A stretch of 64,000 nucleotides of DNA, taken from Usnea hakonensis. Lineage: Eukaryota > Ascomycota > Lecanoromycetes > Lecanorales > Parmeliaceae. The notes under the pieces are model-generated. The model saw only the letters and a program-made list of their open reading frames with translations, had not been told where the DNA came from and did not search any database. Positions 11,418 through 21,717 of this stretch are shown here, one piece after another. Every line of letters starts with the position of its first letter. The first letter of the stretch is position 1. The DNA is taken from positions 32,538 to 96,537 of the forward strand of contig BLJB01000371.1 in NCBI GenBank assembly GCA_013423325.1. Direction: 5' to 3'. Position numbers and translations under genes: made by a program.

Positions 11418-12869
11418 ATGCCAAGAGCCTGGCCGCTTTTGCTTTCTGCGACCTTTACGCATATTCTATTATCGGACGCTTCGCCTGTTACCTCACAGCT
11501 ATACCAACCTTTACCCGGGAGACAGGATGGTAATTGTAGCAACCTCCGACAAAACCTCACCCAAACATGCTGGGAAGAGCTGAAAATGGATACTTATCTG
11601 ACAAACTGGTGGAAGGCCAATCAGGGAGCATGTGGCGGTGCCAACACCAGTTTCGTATCATGCTACCAGCAGTCTGTGGGAGTAGAAGAACAACAGTGTG
11701 ACGTCACCGGACCGCAAATGTGTGACTATCCCGAAAACTTCAGCGGGTACAGTCCACAAGAAGCGTACACTCTCTACACAATTTTCGCGATATGGCAATG
11801 GTTTGAATCCATCTACGAAGCCATTGAGAACGCCGACCTATCTGCCGGCGGTCCAGTGGGCAAGATTGTCAAAACAATCAACCCCGAAGTGGAAAAGACG
11901 CAATCTCTCGGCGATTTCCTCCAAGCACTGACAGCATTTGCGCCTCTACTCAGCCTCCCCGCCTCACTCGGAAAGGCCGTCACATCCGTCACCGAGACCG
12001 CCATGCGGCAAAGCCCCGGCGTGCTCAAACAGCTCAACCCCACCGGAACCCTCGATTCCGAAATCGTGCAAATCAGCGATATATACGACGGCCTCAGCAC
12101 CATCAAAACCACATACCAAAAAAACATATCCGCCGCGCTCGGCCTCGTCCAACAGGACTTCACCACCTTCGCCCTCTTCGCCGCCAACGGCTCCTTCATC
12201 GCGCCCCGCGCGTCCCTCCAAGCCGAAACCACCAACCTCACCGCGGCGTTGGAAACCTACATCGTCTCCTCCTGCCTCACAGCCAGCAACATATTCATAA
12301 CCCTAGCCCGAGACACGAACCCGCAACAGCTCGCCAGCAACGGCTCCCTAACAACCCCCTCCCTAGTCCAATGCGCCTCGTACGACGCCTACGGCGTCTG
12401 CAGCGCCTGGTGGTACGACCCAGACACCAACGCCGCCTTCGGCCTCTCCGCCCTCAACAACATGGAAACAAACTTCTACGCTCTCATGGAAACGCTCTTC
12501 TCCTCCGGCTGGACCACCGGCGCCTCTCTGTTCCTCGGCGCCAAGGCCTGCGCCGATTACATGGCCGTCAACGGCGGCAGCAACGCCCCCGCTTTGGACC
12601 CCGTCACCCTAGTCCCTCGCTGCATCAGCAACGTGCAAGTGTGCGTGTGGGATGAGAGTTGCCGATTCGCAGACAATGACTGCGAGTTTACGGGGGAGTA
12701 TGGTTGGGGGCCGTGTAAGCCGCAGTATGGGTACGAGGCGGATGATTGCGGGGATGATGGGTATGCTACGACGGAGGATGTGCCGGCGGCGTATTTGGGG
12801 CCGTTGACGACGGTCACGGAGGCGGACGGGGCGGATAGTGTGATTGCTTGTCATCACTCGACTTCTTGA
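11418..12869 (+). CDS. Secreted cysteine-rich protein of a fungus-specific family
   Basis: Single-exon gene, 483 residues from the second in-frame ATG. That ATG was chosen because it places a clean signal peptide (MPRAWPLLLSATFTHILLSDA) at the N-terminus; an ATG at 11385 would add 11 residues. The mature protein has several NxS/T sites, paired cysteines at both ends (CSNLRQNLTQTCW, SCYQQ, CDVTGPQMCDY; later CASYDAYGVCSAWWYDP, CADYMAV, CISNVQVCVWDESCRF), and a helical hydrophobic middle. The tail has a dense CEFTG...GPCKPQYGYEADDCGDDGY segment, then a Thr/Glu-rich end without an obvious GPI signal. No catalytic motif is visible. The layout matches a secreted protein family found only in fungi as I recall it, but I assign no function. 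Confidence 0.72.
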   Translation: MPRAWPLLLSATFTHILLSDASPVTSQLYQPLPGRQDGNCSNLRQNLTQTCWEELKMDTYLTNWWKANQGACGGANTSFVSCYQQSVGVEEQQCDVTGPQMCDYPENFSGYSPQEAYTLYTIFAIWQWFESIYEAIENADLSAGGPVGKIVKTINPEVEKTQSLGDFLQALTAFAPLLSLPASLGKAVTSVTETAMRQSPGVLKQLNPTGTLDSEIVQISDIYDGLSTIKTTYQKNISAALGLVQQDFTTFALFAANGSFIAPRASLQAETTNLTAALETYIVSSCLTASNIFITLARDTNPQQLASNGSLTTPSLVQCASYDAYGVCSAWWYDPDTNAAFGLSALNNMETNFYALMETLFSSGWTTGASLFLGAKACADYMAVNGGSNAPALDPVTLVPRCISNVQVCVWDESCRFADNDCEFTGEYGWGPCKPQYGYEADDCGDDGYATTEDVPAAYLGPLTTVTEADGADSVIACHHSTS

Positions 12870-14215
12870 GAAGGGGTTGGGGGGGGGGGGGTTCGTTCCG
12901 GACATTAGAGGAGGTAATCAGGCTACTTTGACTAGATCTGGCGGCGCTTTTGTCTTTCGATGCATCATAGATATAGATATATAGAGATTGCAAAATCACA
13001 TATAGAACGCGCCCGGAAACACTCCCTTCATCCACCTCATCAACAAAAAGCCATCCAGCCAGCCAGCCAGCCATCGTAGCTACCCACCATCTATAACCTC
13101 ATTCAAAACAGCATCTTACCCCCCCTCCCCCCTCTCCTCTCCCCTCATGAAAACCCCATCACCCAAACCCCCTCCCCTCATCCCCCCATCACCCAAACCC
13201 CTCTCTTCATCCACCCATCCACCAAACAATCCCAAACAACCCCTTTCCACCAAACGCCCCAAAAACAACCCCATTCCACCTCTCCTCCCCTCCATTGAAA
13301 CCCCATTCTATACATGACCCCATCACCGTCACAACCCACCCCTCCTTTCGTCTTATCCGGCTAATCATACACTATCCCTCTTCTGTGTCAGATCTAGAAA
13401 GATTCGCTAAATGATGAGGAGGAGAGTTTGTTCTCTATGTATGTATGTATATATATATCGAGAGATTTAAGAGAAAAGGGGTGGTTGGGGGATGGTAAGG
13501 TATCTCACAAAACAAAAGCGGAGAGGAGAGGAGAGGAGAGGTAGATAAGCCGTGGGGATAGGATGGGATAGTTTTTTCTTAATACAACATAGATTGATTG
13601 CATATGATCTGATGTGATGTGATCTGATCTTGAGTGTGGGGGAAGGGGGGGGGAGATATATGGATGTAGAAGTCTAGAGGGTGATAGGGAAAAGTTTGTC
13701 GGGGGGGGGGAGGGAGGGAATACGGTGAATGGGATTAGATTAGGTGTATTTGCTGGCTGGGGATGGGGTATGCGGGGTAGAAGACTATGAATGAAGGGGG
13801 AGGAAGGCAGCTAGCTATATTGAGTCGTATACTATGCTAGTAATAGATGGAATCGGCGCTTGATAAGCGTCGTTGCAGGATTCAAGTTCGTTATATAGAC
13901 ACTGACGCTAGACGGTCCCTGCAGCCTTCGATTAGTGGCAGCGAGAGATACGATGCACAGTCGCAATCTGTTCAGGATGTAGCAAGAAGCAAAGCAAAGG
14001 ACTCTTCGCCGTGGCCCCGTGTTATGGCGAAGGCAGGTGCATCCGTTAGTGGCTCGGCGGGCATTTGTACTTCGCAGAGATTTCTCAGTCATTGAATGTA
14101 TGCTTCTTGCACACTGTTGACGATACCAACACCCCGCAGAGACCAACGTCTACCATATTCCTCCCATTCCCACCCTAGGATCCACCTCGTCTGGCAAGCC
14201 TTCCAGCCTACGACA
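12870..14215. repeat. Intergenic low-complexity region
   Basis: About 1.35 kb rich in simple sequence: poly-G at 12884, CCAGCCAG repeats near 13055, C-rich CCCTCATC/CCCATCACCC near 13110-13210, GTAT/TATA near 13440, GAGAG near 13515-13540, GATCT/GATGT near 13600, and poly-G near 13640 and 13700. Overlapping short open frames at 13832-14146 and the minus-strand frame 14089-14667 are not supported. Confidence 0.5.
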
Positions 14216-16171
14216 TTAACGGCGGGCAAAGACAAACTCCCTGTCATTTCGGCATGTAGGCAGTGCGTCAATATCGCTCTGGAATGTTTCCTCGTGTCTT
14301 CCGTCTCCCAAGTACTGGTCTTGATCGATGGCCCGGTCGAAACATGCTTGCACGACCGCGTACACGGTGCCGCCTCGTTGCAAGTAATTGCGAGTAACGG
14401 GTGGCCACTCGTTGCAAGCAGCCTGGAGGTGAAGTATGTTTTCAGATGTAGGAAGTCTCTTGGCTTGCAGCGTCGGAGCGATGAATGAGAAGAGATTTGT
14501 GAAGCCTTGGCGCATGCTTTTATTGGTTCGGAGGTTGACTTTGACCCTTGGAGCAAGGTGGTCCAGCATTTCATCCCATTGATCACACCAAATGGTAGGG
14601 TTGAGATACAGATTACCGCTGAGCATGTCGTGACACCAACCACCTTGACATTCAAGTGCATATGCAACCCGCGGGCTCAAAAATCCGCCGAGGCAAAGCC
14701 CACAGGTACATCCGAAGCAGAGTCTAGTGAGCTCGTCATGCAAAGGATTTTCCATGCACTTGAGTTGCACGAGACATTGCAGCTGATTTGGGGTCAATCC
14801 AGAGTACTTGTCCGCCATGACCACACGGGCCAGCATAACTTCTCTAAAGCTCCTGTCTGATTCTATCTGGGTCTCTAGAGCTTCTAATGGCGTCTCTCCC
14901 TCAAGATTCCTCACAGATCGTAGACTATCAGCGAACGGTAGTGACAAAATCCATGTCAGAGCTTCAGCTTTGTATTCTCGGGCTAGGATATGTAGTATAT
15001 TGTTGCCGTGCCTATCGACGGATAGCCAATCAGGATGTGTGGCAGGATGGGACTGAATTCGAGCTTCAAGCAGCTCCTTGGCCTCGATGTCTTTCAAAGG
15101 CATTTTTTCAAAGCTATCCTGGCTTGGGACGGGGGGAAGGAGGGGAAAGTCCTGATCATCACGGCGAGGAGAGAGCCACAAAGCTGCAGGGCGCGTGTAA
15201 TCGTCTTGTGGCGTCAGCGAATGAGCAGGATGTTTAGCATCTTTTGCCAGACAAAAGTACGCGCTCGAGCCGATGCGGCGGAATCCCATAGCTCTCCAGT
15301 AGTGCTCAAGGGCTGTCTGTTTTTCTTGATAAAATTCATCCCTTTCCGCAGAGGAGAGTCCGCGGGTCTGGGCGTCCGTCTCATCCGTATTAAGCACTGT
15401 TGCCCAGACGATAGCGAATTCGCAGGCACTAGCCTCGTGCTGCCCTGGTCTAAGGCTTGGATCAACTCGATCGATAAAGTCATCAACGGCCATTGACGGC
15501 TCACCATCAGACCGTTCCGTCCCCCACAATTCCTCGAGATGTCTTAAGCGATCAGCCCTCCGTTTATCATCAATTTGGGTCGACATCTCCTGCGCTTTCT
15601 CCCAAACTTGACGCAAAAGCTCCTTTCCATGACCCTTTCGTTGGTACTGTTCTGGTACAGCCACAGTTTCGATCAATAGGAATCGACCGCTATTTAGCTC
15701 AGGCCCCCACACTCCATTTCCTTTCTTTATTGGATGACATTGATACTCCGACTTTAGGCAACCCCATCTATCGAATATATCGAAAGCCAAGTTAGCTGCA
15801 TCATGGCTTATTTCCTCCATGTCACGATGAAAGGTAGCTCGGATTTGGTCTCGGTCGATAAGCTTAGCTCTGCATCTACCAACATTGGGCGAGTCCGCAG
15901 CATCTGATGCCTTGATGTGAATATTGATGGGTTTGAGCCACGGGAATTCATCCGAAGGAAATTCACCCGAATAATCATCATCATTATCATCATCCATAAT
16001 GTCTTCATCATCACTGAACTCTGACAAATCCTGAAGAGAGCCCTCGTCCAACTCCATCCCATCGTCGTCCTCACTCCAGTCGCTCGTCTCCTGCTCTTGC
16101 CCATGATCGATGTCACTTCCAGCGCCATCCACATCCACTTCGTCATTTTCGCTTCCACGGGAACTCTCCAT
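14216..16171 (-). CDS. GNAT-like acetyltransferase with ankyrin-type repeats and Cys cluster
   Basis: Single exon, 651 residues. The first 85 residues are extremely acidic (runs of D/E/S such as DDDNDDDYS), suggesting a nuclear or chromatin role or a disordered leader. Residues about 150-300 resemble a split GNAT fold: RFLLIETVAVPEQYQRKGHGKELL has the acetyl-CoA motif (Q/R-x-x-G-x-G), and the later segment EHYWRAMGFRRIGSSAYFCLA looks like the closing GNAT strand. Residues about 390-450 hold ankyrin-like units (DRHGNNILHILAREYKAEALTWIL, NLEGETPLEALE). Near residue 500 is a cysteine cluster (CFGCTCGLCLGGF... CQGGWCHDML) that could bind zinc. The combination is seen in uncharacterised fungal proteins; enzyme activity is inferred from motif A only. 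Confidence 0.75.
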   Translation of the reverse strand: MESSRGSENDEVDVDGAGSDIDHGQEQETSDWSEDDDGMELDEGSLQDLSEFSDDEDIMDDDNDDDYSGEFPSDEFPWLKPINIHIKASDAADSPNVGRCRAKLIDRDQIRATFHRDMEEISHDAANLAFDIFDRWGCLKSEYQCHPIKKGNGVWGPELNSGRFLLIETVAVPEQYQRKGHGKELLRQVWEKAQEMSTQIDDKRRADRLRHLEELWGTERSDGEPSMAVDDFIDRVDPSLRPGQHEASACEFAIVWATVLNTDETDAQTRGLSSAERDEFYQEKQTALEHYWRAMGFRRIGSSAYFCLAKDAKHPAHSLTPQDDYTRPAALWLSPRRDDQDFPLLPPVPSQDSFEKMPLKDIEAKELLEARIQSHPATHPDWLSVDRHGNNILHILAREYKAEALTWILSLPFADSLRSVRNLEGETPLEALETQIESDRSFREVMLARVVMADKYSGLTPNQLQCLVQLKCMENPLHDELTRLCFGCTCGLCLGGFLSPRVAYALECQGGWCHDMLSGNLYLNPTIWCDQWDEMLDHLAPRVKVNLRTNKSMRQGFTNLFSFIAPTLQAKRLPTSENILHLQAACNEWPPVTRNYLQRGGTVYAVVQACFDRAIDQDQYLGDGRHEETFQSDIDALPTCRNDREFVFARR

Positions 16172-16863
16172 CGCTCGACTCTTCCTAGACTCTGTCTGTC
16201 CCGTATATTGTTTTCACTTTATACCTGCGGTGGCATCCGTGGTTCTGTTCACGATACGCAGTGAATCAGTGCCTGCCTAGAGAGGCGAAAGCATCGGGAG
16301 TATCCAGTTCGATTCTGAATGCGGTAGACTATCGTTTGTAAGGAGTCGCGAGTGTAGGAGAGGGAGTTGCTTGGAGCCGAGGCCGCGGTGACCGCGGGGC
16401 TTCAGGTGAAGCCGACCACCCCTTAGTTGAGGAATTCATCAGCGACTGAAGCCAAGAAGCAGAAGTTGCTCTACCGTTTAGAGATACATACTTGACGACA
16501 GCCAGGCTCCTGGGTTGTGGAGGACGCTTGACGTAGCTCAGCCTTACCTCGGTATCTTAATTTACCTTATTTACGCTAATTTGTGTACACCTAACCAGAA
16601 GAAGCTTAGTGTGGATACTCAAGAGGCCATCATTTCTCTCCGTTAAGGTAAGTACTTTTACGCACCTGCAAGTTCCTCCTTTAGTCGTATAGCTTACAAA
16701 TTCATCAGCAATATATATTCTGACATACTAGTCAGCCATATCCCGCTTGAAAGATCCTTGTCCCTTCTTCTCCTTCTTCTTCTTCTTCTTCTCCTTCTTC
16801 TCCTAACTTGACTATATAGACCAATTGGTATTTCTCCTTGGAGAAAATAACCTCAAGAGGCTC
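16172..16863. promoter_or_regulatory. Divergent promoter region with CTT/CTC pyrimidine tract
   Basis: This spacer separates the minus-strand GNAT/ankyrin gene from the plus-strand oxidoreductase. A strand-biased CTT/CTC tract lies at about 16766-16803, followed by a short leader carrying the upstream ORF. Pyrimidine tracts of this kind are common just upstream of fungal transcription starts. Confidence 0.4.
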
Positions 16864-16980
16864 ATGATGACGGAATCATTGACGACTGCCCGAGACTCGC
16901 CTGTCTCTACAAACCTGGATGCTTTACCCCCCGTGCCTCTGAAGCCGTACGCTATATCGAATGCGTTTTCTCACCCATGA
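16864..16980 (+). promoter_or_regulatory. Upstream ORF of 38 codons in leader of OSGIN-like gene
   Basis: An ATG at 16864 (a second ATG follows immediately) opens a 38-codon frame ending TGA at 16978-16980, 32 bases before the main start at 17013. It lies between the pyrimidine tract and the main ORF, so it is probably on the mRNA and could control translation. It could also be chance; only conservation would decide. Confidence 0.4.
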
Positions 16981-17012
16981 ATCCCTGACCGGGCATCATC
17001 CACATACAAAGC

Positions 17013-18662
17013 ATGGCCGTCAGGCCTCTTCCCGCCTATATCGACACCGTCATTGTTGGCAACGGCCCCTCCGCCCTCATCCTCTCCTATATACTCCATG
17101 GCTACGTTCCCTATTATAACCCCTCGAGTCCCCATCCAGATCCAATTTTACACAAGAGGCTTTCAGAATCGTCCTGTCTTCTCGATGTCGACGTCCACGA
17201 CCTTACCGCCCACTTCGCTGCATCTCGCCTCTCTTACTCCACGCAAGCACTTCCCATTAATGTCCTTCTCGACACTTTGATTCGCCCGCTCGCCGATACA
17301 GATCCGGATGAATACAATACGTGTGTGGAATGGAGGCTTGAGGCTAGAAAGAAGGTGCAACATATCGTTCTGGGCAACACTGCTCAAGTCGGAGGTCAAT
17401 GGGCAGATAATCCAGTATCCGCGAGCTGGGACATTGGAGCGTTGAGCTACGCAGGGATGCTCTCACTCCCCGGTTACAGCTTCGAAGAGCACCACAAGGC
17501 GTCGCGAGGCACTCCTGTGCCAAAGTTCCACCGACCAACACGACGAGAGGTTGCCGATTATCTTGCTACGTACCCTAAAGAGGTCGGAATTCAGAACTCG
17601 GTCTACACTAACGTGGAAGTGGGAGATGTGCGCAGAGTCAACGCTGGCTTCTACGTCGGGTCTCACAACGTCACCTGTCAACATCTGGTCCTTGCTTCCG
17701 GAATCTTCTCCAAATTAATCCCACCACGTCCGCCTCTACGTCCGCTATACGCCTTGCCTATATCCAATGTTTCAAGCGAGGCACCATTGCTTGTCGTTGG
17801 CTCAGGCTTTACCGCTGCCGATGTCATTATATCAACGCCGGCAGACCGCAAGATCATCCACATTTTCAAGTGGGATCCTGAAAACCGTCCCTCGCCCCTT
17901 CGAGCATGCCACCCACGCGCATACCCTGAGTACGCCAGTATCTACAGGCGTATGAAGCTGGCTGCAAAGCAGACGTTGGGCCCCAGCAGTGTAAGCTCGC
18001 CGCTGAGGAGAAGAAATTCTAATCCCTTCTTCACCAAGCGTGATTGGGACAATGTCTACGAAGGACTACCAAATACATACATCAAGGAAGTCGCAGTATC
18101 TAGTGACACTGCAATTCTTAGCCTTGAAAGAAGAGACGGGACGATGCTACACAGGGAGATCTCGAGCATGGAGTATGTGATTGGAAGGCGTGGGTCTTTG
18201 AGCTACCTCGAAAACAGCCTTGCAAGTGATGTCCTCGGTACCCCTATTGAGAGAATGGAACCTTCATCTGCCATATCCGGTAGTACCCTGAGGTCAAGGG
18301 TTGAGAAGGACTTGGAGCTCGCGCCAGGTCTCTTTGCCATTGGAAGCTTGACTGGGGACTCTTTGATTCGATTCGCTTACGGTGGCTGTGTCCTTGCTGC
18401 GCGAGGAATTATGAGTCGCACAGGAGCTATCGCTGCCAATGATGGTAGTATCTCGTATCCCCCTTCTGGGGCTCTTCCATTACCTGCAGTTCCTCGAGAC
18501 GAGCACCTTGGTTCTGCCCATCCTGACTTCATCCCCACCCATGGTCACTCTGATCTCCATCTTGATAGGACCGTACACTCGTTATCAATTGACCAAGAGA
18601 TTTCAAGGTGTGAGCTGTGGAGAGAGTCGGGCTGGTGGACAGGTGGCTGCAAGCTGGCCTGA
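17013..18662 (+). CDS. OSGIN-like FAD-dependent oxidoreductase
   Basis: Intronless, 549 residues, related to oxidative-stress-induced growth inhibitor (OSGIN) proteins and flavin monooxygenases. The N-terminal dinucleotide motif is VIVGNGPSALILSYILHGY at residues 12-30. A conserved aromatic/Gly segment follows (VGGQWADNPVSASWDIGALSYAGMLSLPGYSFEEHH), and a second glycine motif, LLVVGSGFTAADVI, lies near residue 260. The C-terminal flavin-contact segment is LFAIGSLTGDSLIRFAYGGCVLAARGI. Human OSGIN members regulate growth and quinone metabolism; the reaction in fungi is not established. A 38-codon uORF and a CT-rich tract precede the gene, hinting at translational control. Confidence 0.8.
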   Translation: MAVRPLPAYIDTVIVGNGPSALILSYILHGYVPYYNPSSPHPDPILHKRLSESSCLLDVDVHDLTAHFAASRLSYSTQALPINVLLDTLIRPLADTDPDEYNTCVEWRLEARKKVQHIVLGNTAQVGGQWADNPVSASWDIGALSYAGMLSLPGYSFEEHHKASRGTPVPKFHRPTRREVADYLATYPKEVGIQNSVYTNVEVGDVRRVNAGFYVGSHNVTCQHLVLASGIFSKLIPPRPPLRPLYALPISNVSSEAPLLVVGSGFTAADVIISTPADRKIIHIFKWDPENRPSPLRACHPRAYPEYASIYRRMKLAAKQTLGPSSVSSPLRRRNSNPFFTKRDWDNVYEGLPNTYIKEVAVSSDTAILSLERRDGTMLHREISSMEYVIGRRGSLSYLENSLASDVLGTPIERMEPSSAISGSTLRSRVEKDLELAPGLFAIGSLTGDSLIRFAYGGCVLAARGIMSRTGAIAANDGSISYPPSGALPLPAVPRDEHLGSAHPDFIPTHGHSDLHLDRTVHSLSIDQEISRCELWRESGWWTGGCKLA

Positions 18663-19115
18663 CTCTCAGCCATGGTTCCCCTCTTACTCTTCATGCTCGA
18701 TCTGCTGTAAGGCAGTAAATAGACTGAGCTATAGAAACTCATCGGGGCCTTGGCTTCACGTACATCTAAAGTGTTCATCTCTGTCTTTACTTCTGTTCAT
18801 ACTTCTTTCTTAGGGAAACCTACATTAGATAAGTAACCAGGTTCAAAATGGACGCTGACAAGTTTTTCATGATACCAAGGATCCACTGACTGGTTTTAAA
18901 GCATGCTCTGGTAGAAGTCATGAGAGTGGGTTTCAATCTCAAGAATTTGCTGGCTGTCATCTATGCACATTAATCTGACCCACTCATGTGCCCCCTCAGC
19001 CGTCCCTACAGTCCATTCGCTTGCATTGCCTGATGCAATTTTTGCCTCCTAGGTCGACTTTTAGTAGAGCTTCCTTCCGCGCCGGTCTTGGTTGCGGACT
19101 TTGGACACCAATTTC
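18663..19115. other. Intergenic region, no gene recognised
   Basis: About 450 bp between convergent genes. It presumably contains the 3' end of the OSGIN-like mRNA. A plus-strand open frame at 18988-19689 is antisense to the better-supported minus-strand frame and is not called. Confidence 0.4.
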
Positions 19116-19679
19116 TCATATTTTCGTGGAATCAGACCTTTCATTCAGAATTAGCGCATTGATTAAGGTCTGCTTCGAGCTCTCGGTCGGCACCTTTTCC
19201 TTGGGGCTCCCAAAGTATCCTCCACCCTTTCTGTGTTCCTGCCGAACCGTGCCCAAATCTTTCTCCCTCTCACCAGATGCCCCCCCAACCATCTCCTCAT
19301 CATCTATCTCAGCGCAGGAACAAATGCCCCATATCAAATTCATCGTCTTCCTGACACACGACACGAATACATACGACGGCCGCCGGCCTTGTATGCACGC
19401 GGCAACAAGCGTCACGACGAAAAGAAAGAGGAGGCCCTTGAGAATAAGGCCTAACCAGCCGAGTAGGATAAATTGCAAGACGGCAGAGTCGGACCAGCAT
19501 TCTTCAAGATACTGGAGCTCCCCGCCCTCTTGTCGAAAAGCCTTTTCAATGCACGCTCTGTCGCGGAAGAGGCTGGCCATGAAGCCGGCAGCATTGTCGG
19601 TGGGAAGGGATGACGGGGTCATCCGCGTACGTGACATGTTTCCAATGATAGATATGTCAGAAGGTATGACACCGGTCAA
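19116..19679 (-). CDS. Hypothetical single-pass membrane protein
   Basis: An open frame of 187 codons without introns. Its one convincing feature is a strongly hydrophobic segment at about residues 69-96 (VLQFILLGWLGLILKGLLFLFVVTLVAAC), followed by a basic stretch (QGRRP) and then a Cys-containing, Lys/Glu-rich tail, as expected for a type II or tail-in membrane protein. No family is recognised. A 233-codon frame exists on the opposite strand, but it has no hydrophobic segment or domain, so this strand is preferred. Either could be non-coding. Confidence 0.35.
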   Translation of the reverse strand: MTGVIPSDISIIGNMSRTRMTPSSLPTDNAAGFMASLFRDRACIEKAFRQEGGELQYLEECWSDSAVLQFILLGWLGLILKGLLFLFVVTLVAACIQGRRPSYVFVSCVRKTMNLIWGICSCAEIDDEEMVGGASGEREKDLGTVRQEHRKGGGYFGSPKEKVPTESSKQTLINALILNERSDSTKI

Positions 19680-19879
19680 TGACGATTAGGTATTGATTGA
19701 TCGGAAGGCAATACGCAACGTTCTCTAATTACCATAGGAAAAGAAAGCAACAAGACAGATCGATCCAAAAGGGTAAGATAAGGTTTTGAAATTGTCGGTC
19801 GGCGTCCGCCCAGAATGGGTCTTTAGGTACCAGGCAACAAGAGAGTACCAGCCAGCGCCAAAGAATACATTTTTTGTCG

Positions 19880-20454
19880 CAATGTTCCCACCCAACCACG
19901 AATCCTCTTTCCATTTCCAAGAATCAAGTGTAACTTCTTCAAAGTCAATTCAATTCAACCCACCCCAAATCCAAAGCCACAACTCTCACCAATACGATTT
20001 CGCATCAGGCCCGGCGCGCGCTCTCAACATCCCACCAACAATCACATACCTCGACACCATCCATCCCATCCCAACCCCTCCCCTCACACCAACCATGCTA
20101 CCACTCGAACACTGCAACCAAAGCCACTGATGTCTCCTCAACGCCTCCATCCTCCCCATCTGCATCGCCAGCACTCTCTCCCTCCTCTTCCTCCTCATCC
20201 TCACATACTCGATCTACCTCCTCATCAGCGGAATCCCATACTTCACCATGCGTCCCAAGGATCGCGCGCGGATAGCCGCCGAGCCGAGAGCCCGAGGTCG
20301 CAGATCGAGAGTAGTGGGAAATAGTGATGACGAGGAGGTGGAGGAGGGGAGCGAGAAGAGGCAGGAGTGTGATTCGGAAAAGCCGCCACTGCTATTGGCG
20401 CGAGAGGACAGGGCTGGGGAGCGGTGGGGGTTCTGGAGCTTTTTAGGTAGGTAG
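19880..20454 (+). pseudogene. Small membrane protein gene interrupted by in-frame TGA
   Basis: One reading frame from an ATG near 19880 to TAG at 20452-20454 is open except for a single TGA at 20128-20130. Before the stop it reads ...TPTMLPLEHCNQSH. Directly after it, in the same frame, comes CLLNASILPICIAS followed by a clear transmembrane helix (LLFLLILTYSIYLLIS), a positively charged border (MRPKDRARI) and an acidic/basic cytosolic tail ending FWSFLGR. The frame as open from 19786 spans 223 codons. The stop separates a short ectodomain from its membrane anchor, so the frame is most simply a one-base nonsense allele, with readthrough as the alternative. No GT-AG intron that would remove the stop was found. 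Family unknown. Confidence 0.4.
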
Positions 20455-21717
20455 TTTTGATTATGGGACGATGGGCGCTGTAGGATAGGGCGCCTGGGAG
20501 GTGGCGTAGGGCTTTTGGGGTGGCGTTCCCGGTTCGTGGGGGAAGAAGTTTAGGTAGGGGATCCAAAATTTGGCGCATATACTTTGTACTAAATGTTATG
20601 ATACGTCTACTGTGAATGTTCACGCTGGTATCTATTATTTTATGTATGTTAGGAAGGGAAGGGAAGTGCTCTGTGGAATCCTAATCATCGATTAAATATT
20701 TCCATCTATCCCGTATGTATATCCGGAGTACTCGTACCCACGGATGCGATATGATCTTGCGCTTTCTCCATTGTCGAAAAAAGTAGCCAATCATAATACT
20801 CAATTGAGTTAGAGTAGGAGCATCGATTCGATTCGGTTCATCAAACAAAAAAGTCTCGACTGGCTAAAAAAAAAACCTAAAACCAAGGCATAACCAATTC
20901 CCAGTATTTCTTAGATAGGTAAGGTAAGGTGGTCATGAACTACCATAGACGGCGAGTTACCGCTCTTAGATAGGTACACAATGGCCTTGTCGGATAGTAA
21001 TAGCTTTTGATGAAAATCGCTCTTTACCAACATCGGATGAAAAGACCAGAAACCCGGTAATTGAATTCTTAGTTGTAATTGTGAACAATTGAGCTCAACG
21101 TAGTAGGAAAATGGTCGCTGGTGGCGATGAGGACCCCCGATATGGCTCCACAAGATGCACGTGAACTCTTTCAGCTACCGAGAAACTCGCAAGATGCTCC
21201 ATGATATTAGTGGGTTCCATCAGCGCTCTGAAAGGAATGGTCTGTCACTTTGGGGAAGGAAGGCAAGATCTCGGACCCGGACTATGAAAGAGACTTTCCC
21301 CTGTCTGATGCTTCTTTCTCAAGCTAATTGCTCCGTCCTTCATCAAGGGGGACTCGGGCAGGCCGTACAATTTCTGTAATGTCTTTGCCAGACGTGGTAA
21401 CGAATGGGTTAGCCAAATCGCATTCAGGAGGGTTGGGGCTATAGCTGCTTTAAGTACGACAACATTCTACTTTTAAGTCTTATTTCAATTCTTTCATTTA
21501 CGACTTTTAAGTATTATTTCGATATTATTTTAGATTAATTATAAAAGGCTTTCGAGTATTACTTATAGCTTTTAAATATTATTTTAATTCTCGCGGGGGC
21601 TTGTTCTAGCTATTCTGAGTAGTCGTGGGGAGTGATTTCCCCGCGACTTTACCGCTCACTACTCTTGATCTCACAACTTCCAACTTACTACTATCGCTGA
21701 TCGCGCATACAACCAAT
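20455..21717. other. A+T-rich intergenic region with dispersed-repeat fragment
   Basis: About 1.26 kb. It contains a fragment at 20990-21050 that recurs at 25873-25957 (see repeat entries) and a TA-rich stretch at 21440-21600 with short AAGTATTATTT-like units resembling decayed repeat DNA. No gene is supported; the small frame 21155-21379 shows no family signal. Confidence 0.45.
20990..21050. repeat. Dispersed repeat fragment, copy 1
   Basis: The stretch containing TGAAAATCGCTCTTTACC and then CATCGGATGAAAA matches the stretch at 25873-25957 with scattered substitutions, mostly C/T and G/A. It looks like a remnant of one decayed transposon family. Confidence 0.5.

Noticed and set aside
14089..14667. 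192-codon minus-strand open frame overlapping the end of the GNAT/ankyrin gene
   Set aside because: It is out of frame with a convincing protein, and its sequence is a frame-shadow.
18988..19689. 233-codon plus-strand open frame
   Set aside because: Antisense to a frame with a clear membrane helix; composition is Ser/Pro/Arg-rich with no recognisable feature.
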